A stretch of DNA of 64,000 nt. It comes from Ramlibacter terrae (lineage in GTDB: Bacteria; Pseudomonadota; Gammaproteobacteria; Burkholderiales; Burkholderiaceae_C). Shown piece after piece: positions 59,988 to 64,000 of this stretch. The DNA is taken from the NCBI GenBank assembly GCA_013127575.1, contig CP053418.1:1240001-1304000 (forward strand). The letters are read 5' to 3'. The position numbers were made by a program, and so were the translations under genes. The notes below the pieces were generated by a model. It made no database searches. It had not been told where the DNA came from and worked only from the letters and a program-made list of their open reading frames with translations. Every line of letters starts with the position of its first letter. Position 1 is the stretch's first letter.

Positions 59988-61020
59988 TCACCCCTGCCGT
60001 TGCGCGGCGCCCGCGCCGGCCAGCAGCGAGTTCAGCAGCTCGGGCGACATGTTGAGCTGCCCGATGCGTTCGGCCCGCTCCGCGATGCCGCCGAAGGCTT
60101 GCGCGATCAGCTGGCCGGGCTGCATGCCGGCCGCGGCCAGCGCCTGCACGGTGCGCGGATCGGCGGTCTCCAGCGCCGCCATCACCGCGTGCACCCGGAA
60201 GGCCTCCGCCTCGGCGAGGGCGCGCGCGTTCTCCGCCTGCCCGGCGACCAGTTCCTTGCGGCTGTTCTCCGGCCGACGTCGGCGGTCATCTGCGCGTCGC
60301 GCAGCTCGTTCTCGCGCCGCAGCAGCGCCGCGCGGGCCTCCAGCTGCGTTTCCTTGATCTGCCGCTTCTTGTCTTCCACCGCGATCTCGGTGTCGAGTTC
60401 GTTCTGCCGGATGGAGCGTTCGTTCTGCACCGCGGCCATGCGCCGCGTGTAGATGGCGTCGTCGGCAGACTTCAGGTTGGCCTCGCGCGCTTCCGCCTCG
60501 AGGGCCCGGCCGATGTCGGGCGTGGGCTTGATGGCCACGATGGACACGCCCAGGATCTCGAGGCCGAGCGCACGGATCTCCGGCTGCGCCGCGAGCTGCT
60601 GCTGCGCGGCCCGCGCGATGGTGGCGGGCGCCTTGAGCGCCTGCTTCAGTTCCAGCGCCTGCACCGCCTGCTGGATGATCACCTTGACCTGCATGACAAC
60701 GCGGTCCTGCAGGCGCTTCGGGTCTTCGGACGCATAGGTGCGGCCGTCCGGCTGCAGCGAGAAGTCCATCAGCGCCGAAGTGCGCTTGGCGTCACCCACG
60801 CGGTAGGTGACTGGCCCTGCACGCTCACCGCCTGGAAGTCGCCGGTGACGAGCTCCAGCATGAAGCCGGCGTCCTGGCTGCCCACGGGCACGGCGACCAC
60901 CGTGCTGGTCGGCGCGTAGTAGAGGAAGGAGAGACCGGCGCCCTCGCGCACCACGCGCCCCCGGCGGAACTGGATGAGGTGGGTGGTGGGCTGGGTCTTG
61001 ATGAAGCGAAGTCCTAGCAT
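59988..61020 (-). CDS. SPFH/Band 7 domain protein (frameshifted)
   Basis: About 345 residues. N-terminal FIKTQPTTHLIQFRRGRVVR leads into an SPFH beta domain (VVAVPVGSQDAGFMLELVTG), then ALGLEILGVSIVAIKPTPDI, and a long charged coiled coil (ENELRDAQ and similar). Stomatin-like proteins scaffold membrane complexes; there is no clear membrane helix here. GGAGAAC precedes ATG 61020. Breaks near 60813 and 60271 are both CCWGG repairs. Divergent from nrtR across the double operator and therefore probably repressed by NrtR. Confidence 0.85.
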
Positions 61021-61039
61021 GGCGTTCTCCTTTGTGTGA

Positions 61040-61054
61040 GTTGTACTGTGCAAC
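61040..61054. promoter_or_regulatory. NrtR operator, copy 1
   Basis: GTTGTACTGTGCAAC, near-perfect palindrome, in the gap between the divergent SPFH gene and nrtR. Together with copy 2 it forms a larger inverted repeat with 18-bp arms (61038-61055 and 61062-61079, two mismatches). Confidence 0.65.
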
Positions 61055-61062
61055 CTTTGATG

Positions 61063-61077
61063 GTTGTATAGTACAAC
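61063..61077. promoter_or_regulatory. NrtR operator, copy 2
   Basis: GTTGTATAGTACAAC, 23 bp centre to centre from copy 1, about two helical turns, so two dimers could bind one face of the DNA. Confidence 0.65.
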
Positions 61078-61099
61078 TCAAACGCAGGAAGTCAAGCCC

Positions 61100-61815
61100 A
61101 TGAAGAAAGATGTCGCCGCCGGCGTCTCGCGCATCGACCGGCCGCTCGTCACCGTCGACGTCGCGATCTTTTCCGTGCTGGCGGAACTGCGCGTGCTGCT
61201 GGCGCGGCGGCCGGATGGCGCCGACGAGCCTTTCCCGGGACGGTGGGCGCTGCCGGGCGGCTTCGTCGACGTGCAGCGCGACGCCACGCTGCAGGCCTGC
61301 GCCCTGCGCAAGCTGAAGGAGAAGACCGGCGTCGACTCGCCCTACCTCGAGCAGCTTGGAAGCTGGGGCGATGCCCGGCGCGATCCGCGCGGCTGGTCCG
61401 TGACCCACGCGTACTTCGCGCTGGTGCCGGCGCCGGCCGATCCCGCCCGCGCGGCGGGCAGCGCCGCGTCGGAATGGGTGCAGGCCGACGAAGCGCGCCG
61501 CCGGCGGCTGGCCTTCGACCACGGCGAGATCCTCGCCGCGGCCGTCGAGCGCCTGCGCGGCAAGGTCGAATACACGTCGCTGCCGGCGTTCCTGTGCCCC
61601 GAGCCGTTCACGCTGCCGGAGTTGCAGCGCGTGTACGAGGTCGTGCTCGGCCGCGGCCGGACAAGAGCGCTTTCCGCAAGCGCATGCTCGATGCGGAGTT
61701 CCCGGAGGAAGCCGGGCCGGTGAGCGGCGCGTCGGGGCGCGCGGCCATGGGGTACCGGGTGCTCGCGCGGGAGCGGCCGACCGTCTTTCCGCGCACCTTC
61801 CGGTCCGGCGAGTAG
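61100..61815 (+). CDS. nrtR: NrtR, Nudix-related transcriptional regulator (frameshifted)
   Basis: About 239 residues: an N-terminal Nudix-like domain ([40 protein letters not shown]) and a C-terminal winged helix ([16 protein letters not shown], then [12 protein letters not shown]). The Nudix box is degenerate, [10 protein letters not shown], with Glu residues replaced by Lys, so it should bind ADP-ribose without hydrolysis, as NrtR repressors do. ATG 61100 has CAGGAAG ahead. One break at 61659 (GGCCGGACAAG for GGCCTGGACAAG). It controls its own promoter and the divergent SPFH/NAD-kinase-like pair, by position. Confidence 0.87.
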
Positions 61816-61829
61816 CATCGCGGGTGACC

Positions 61830-62177
61830 ATGCCCGAACACCGCATCTTCACCACGCCCTTCGCCAAGGTCTACCCGATGTACGTCCAGAAGGCGGAGCG
61901 CAAGGGCCGCACGAAGGACGAACTCGACGCCGTCATCTGCTGGCTGACCGGCTATGACCGGCCGGCGCTGCAGGGGCAGGTCGAGCGCGGCGTCGACTTC
62001 CGGACCTTTTTCGCCGAAGCCCCGGCGATGCACGCGAACGCTTCGCTGATCACCGGACTCGTCTGCGGCGTGCGGGTCGAAGAGGTCGAAGACCCGCTGA
62101 TGCAGAGGATCCGCCAGCTCGACAAGCTGGTCGACGAGCTCGCGAAGGGCCGCAAGATGGAGAAGATCCTTCGCTGA
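61830..62177 (+). CDS. DUF2200 family protein
   Basis: Uninterrupted, about 115 residues from ATG 61830; GTG 61824 is an alternative start. [40 protein letters not shown] and [20 protein letters not shown] are the family's conserved blocks. Function unknown. It is 14 bp after nrtR, probably in the same transcript. Confidence 0.9.
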   Translation: MPEHRIFTTPFAKVYPMYVQKAERKGRTKDELDAVICWLTGYDRPALQGQVERGVDFRTFFAEAPAMHANASLITGLVCGVRVEEVEDPLMQRIRQLDKLVDELAKGRKMEKILR

Positions 62178-62180
62178 GGT

Positions 62181-62456
62181 TCAGCGCTGGACGCCGAAGC
62201 GAATCGCCGCGCGCTCGCGCGCCTTGGCCGCCTCGGCCTCCCGCGTGCGCGGTTCGGCGTTCGTCACCAGCGAGCCGATCATCTTGCGCGCCGACGCCGC
62301 CACCTCCTCGACGGCGCGCTCGAACGCCTCCTCGTTCGCTCTCGACGGCACGTTGAAGCCGCTGAGCTTGCGCACGAACTGCAGCGATGCGTCGCGGATC
62401 TCGAGTTCGGTCGCGGGCGGGTCGAAGTTGAAGAGGGTCTTGATGTTCCGGCACAT
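62181..62456 (-). CDS. DUF2277 family protein
   Basis: Uninterrupted, 91 residues. The very conserved N-terminus MCRNIKTLFNFDPPATELEI defines the family, followed by SLQFVRKLSGFNVPSRANEE and a helical C-terminus. Function unknown. It converges on the DUF2200 gene with three bases between the stops. Confidence 0.92.
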   Translation of the reverse strand: MCRNIKTLFNFDPPATELEIRDASLQFVRKLSGFNVPSRANEEAFERAVEEVAASARKMIGSLVTNAEPRTREAEAAKARERAAIRFGVQR

Positions 62457-62600
62457 GGCTGGGTCTCCGCATCGGGGGCTGGCCGCGATGGTACGCATCC
62501 TCCAACTTGACTAGGCGGCTGACCAAGACGCCTTCCGCAATTTCCTTAAGGCGCTGGCTCTGCAGTCTGGTTTCATTCGGTTGCGTTCTGCAACCGGATC

Positions 62601-62866
62601 ATGTCCCGCCTGTTCCCCACCCGCGTCGATTTCGAACCGACGCATCCCGAATTCCCCCGCTGGCAGGGGGCCGGCTCCGCCTCGTGCGCTGCGGCTGCCG
62701 AACGCCGCGGCTGTTCCGCATCCGCCGCAGTTTCTGGATGCGCGTCCTGCCGGGGCTGCGCCTGTACCAATGCGCCTGCTGCGCCTGCCGCGTGCTGCGG
62801 CGGCCGCTGCCCGGGTCGTCGCTGTATTCGATGCGCGCCTACATGCCCCGCTACGAGCGCCGTTAG
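62601..62866 (+). CDS. Small Cys/Arg-rich protein of unknown function (frameshifted)
   Basis: About 89 residues from ATG 62601: SRLFPTRVDFEPTHPEFP, then, after a one-base loss near 62660, RLRLVRCGCRTPRLFRIRRS, FWMRVLPGLRLYQCACCACR and MRAYMPRYERR. The CxC and CxCCxC clusters could bind a metal, in a zinc-ribbon manner. Its TAG stop lies in a perfect palindrome that also holds the stop of the convergent glycosyltransferase, which supports it as a real gene. No family recognised. Confidence 0.5.
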
Positions 62867-62881
62867 GAGCCCGGGCTCCTA
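62864..62881. terminator. Perfect 18-bp palindrome containing both convergent stop codons
   Basis: TAGGAGCCCGGGCTCCTA: the first TAG ends the small plus-strand gene and the mirrored TAG ends the minus-strand glycosyltransferase. It could be a bidirectional transcription stop, but no T-run follows on either side, so this is tentative. Confidence 0.4.
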
Positions 62882-63918
62882 GAGCCCGATCACCCGCGCC
62901 ACCTGCTCCAGCCGCTGGCTCGGTGTGCTCGCGCAGCACGCATTCGGCGCCCGCGCGCGCGCGTTCGAGGTCCTGCGCGTTCGGCCCCTCGCGGTGCAGC
63001 CGCGTGAACAGCGGCAAGGCTTCCTCGGCGGTCGAGATCACGTGGCAGTAGTCGCGGAACAGCAGGTCGACCGACAGCGCCGGCGAGGTGACGGCGATGC
63101 CGCCGCAGGCCAGGATCTCGACCAGCCGCCGCGAGTACATCGTGGGGGAGTCGACGACGGTGTTCACGTTCAGCGACACCGGGTAGTCCTTGTACAACTG
63201 CGCCGTCTGCGCATACGGGCACCGCGGGCTTCGTCTCCAGGCCGGCCAGCGCGGGATAGCGGTACTGCCCCGCCTTGCGGCCCGAGTTGCGGTCGAACAC
63301 CGTCAGGCCCAGCCCCGAATCGGTGGCGGCGCCGAAGGCCATGTCCTGCCACACGCGCCGCGCCTCGTGGATGTGCTGGCTGTAGCTGCCCACGAAGCCC
63401 GCGCGCCGGTGCCGGAAGTCGAAGCCGGTGAAGTTGTGGGTGGCCGACTGCACCGGGAACATCATCGTGTGCACCGAGGCGTCTTCGCCCATCACGGCGC
63501 GGTAGCGCGGCACGCAGTTGGCGTCGACCGTGAAGACGTGGTCGAACAGCTTCGCGCTGTCGATGAAGCGGTGGAAGTGCACGCCGTCTTCCTTGTTCCA
63601 GAAGACGGTGGGGATGCCGAGGTCGCGCGCCTGCGCCACCAGCTTGCGCAGCCGCAGGTTGTTGCGCCTGGGCACGTCGGGGTAGGCTGCCACCTTGTAC
63701 TTCCAGCTGTCGCCGACGCCGTTCCGTGCGGATTCCACCAGCAGCATCGAGGGGCGCCAGAGCTTGAGCAGCAGGCCCGCGTTCAGCGGCGTGAGGTTAC
63801 GCACCTCGCACTCGGCGGACAGGCCGGTGCGGGTCAGGTCGTCGCTGAGCAGCGCGACCTTCAGCGAGCGGAACGCGCTGTCGGTGCGCGGCCGCGATGG
63901 CGGGGCCAGCAGCTTCAT
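62879..63918 (-). CDS. CgeB-like glycosyltransferase (frameshifted)
   Basis: About 346 residues. Pattern of the CgeB/DUF3880 family: LKLWRPSMLLVESARNGVGD, PTVFWNKEDGVHFHRFIDSA, DHVFTVDANCVPRYRAVMGE, RAGFVGSYSQHIHEARR, and the C-terminal PTMYSRRLVEILACGGIAVT. Members transfer sugars onto surface polymers or spore and protein targets. Breaks near 63222 and 62916. Its ATG overlaps the stop of an upstream gene cut by the window edge, pointing to a polysaccharide cluster beyond 64 kb. Confidence 0.8.
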
Positions 63919-64000
63919 GCGGAAGGACCGGCGAACAACCCGAGTTCGCGCGCGACCATGGCGTCGCTGTCGCTCTGCGCGCGCACCCGTTCGCCGGCGG
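63915..64000 (-). CDS. C-terminal end of a gene cut by the window edge
   Basis: Only the last 28 residues (GERVRAQSDSDAMVARELGL and a short tail) are present. The stop overlaps the start of the CgeB-like gene, so the two are probably translated together. No family can be assigned. Confidence 0.5.
   Translation of the reverse strand, partial: AGERVRAQSDSDAMVARELGLFAGPSA

Noticed and set aside
1..64000. Frameshifted genes as a decaying, pseudogene-rich region
   Set aside because: The breaks concentrate at one sequence motif, hit conserved housekeeping-like genes and exporters alike, and the codons on both sides still encode intact family motifs. Real decay would not target CCWGG.
1..64000. 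CRISPR arrays, tRNA or rRNA genes, insertion sequences and prophage
   Set aside because: No regularly spaced direct repeats, no cloverleaf or rRNA-like stretches and no transposase, integrase or phage proteins were recognised on either strand.

Overview
The window is very GC-rich, gene-dense chromosomal DNA of a betaproteobacterium, most likely order Burkholderiales (Comamonadaceae-like; genus not resolvable by eye). The main reason is the number of orphan periplasmic Bug/TctC-type solute-binding proteins (eight in 64 kb, none beside tctA or tctB), set among IclR, LysR, GntR and LacI regulators and small catabolic operons. I see no rRNA, tRNA, CRISPR array, phage gene, transposase or replication origin. 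No gap between genes exceeds about 250 bp.

About two thirds of the genes are broken by single-base frameshifts in this sequence. Almost all of these are repaired by restoring a CCWGG site (CCTGG read as CCGG or CTGG, CCAGG read as CCAG). I therefore treat them as consensus errors, probably from methylated CCWGG sites, and not as pseudogenes. Coordinates run from the inferred start to the inferred stop across such breaks.

Layout. 1-8.7 kb: an amidohydrolase with a Bug protein; LysE exporter; NmrA-like reductase with divergent LysR; IclR; then an operon of HpcH/HpaI aldolase, Bug, and aconitase-type dehydratase large and small subunits. 8.75-23.0 kb: a RiPP (ribosomal peptide natural product) export locus of the NHLM type. 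It holds a cyclic-nucleotide-binding-fold protein, TolC, HlyD, C39 peptidase-ABC transporter, a second NHLM ABC transporter, and a second divergent ABC pair that appears fused into one chain. A truncated HlyD-like stub, a two-domain GNAT acyltransferase on the other strand, and a Nif11-leader precursor peptide with a Gly-Gly cleavage site and an 18-residue core complete it. 23.0-31.7 kb: LacI with two operators controlling Bug/CoA-ligase/Bug/CoA-ligase/citryl-CoA-lyase genes, then an exported argininosuccinate-lyase-like protein. 31.7-34.6 kb: diacylglycerol kinase, a small exported protein, an LpxH-like phosphoesterase and a GT4 glycosyltransferase.

34.6-42.2 kb: GntR, RidA, a nitrate/taurine-type ABC importer with two permeases around an amidohydrolase, and a Bug protein. 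42.2-50.6 kb: 3-hydroxyanthranilate-dioxygenase-like cupin, amidase, alpha/beta hydrolase, AhpD-like protein, and a five-gene minus-strand operon IclR, HIBADH-like dehydrogenase, SDR, M29/NicX-like metalloenzyme, Bug. 50.6-59.1 kb: hydrolase, VOC protein, YjbQ, Bug, GntR, divergent DHDPS-like aldolase, Ldh-family dehydrogenase, Bug, SDR, and the AzlCD exporter. 59.1-64 kb: an NAD-kinase-like protein and an SPFH protein divergent from NrtR with a double operator; DUF2200, DUF2277, a small Cys-rich ORF and a CgeB-like glycosyltransferase.

The most interesting system is the 8.75-23.0 kb locus. It combines a Nif11-type precursor, a GNAT enzyme and a duplicated NHLM exporter, with no cyclase, YcaO or lanthionine synthetase in sight.
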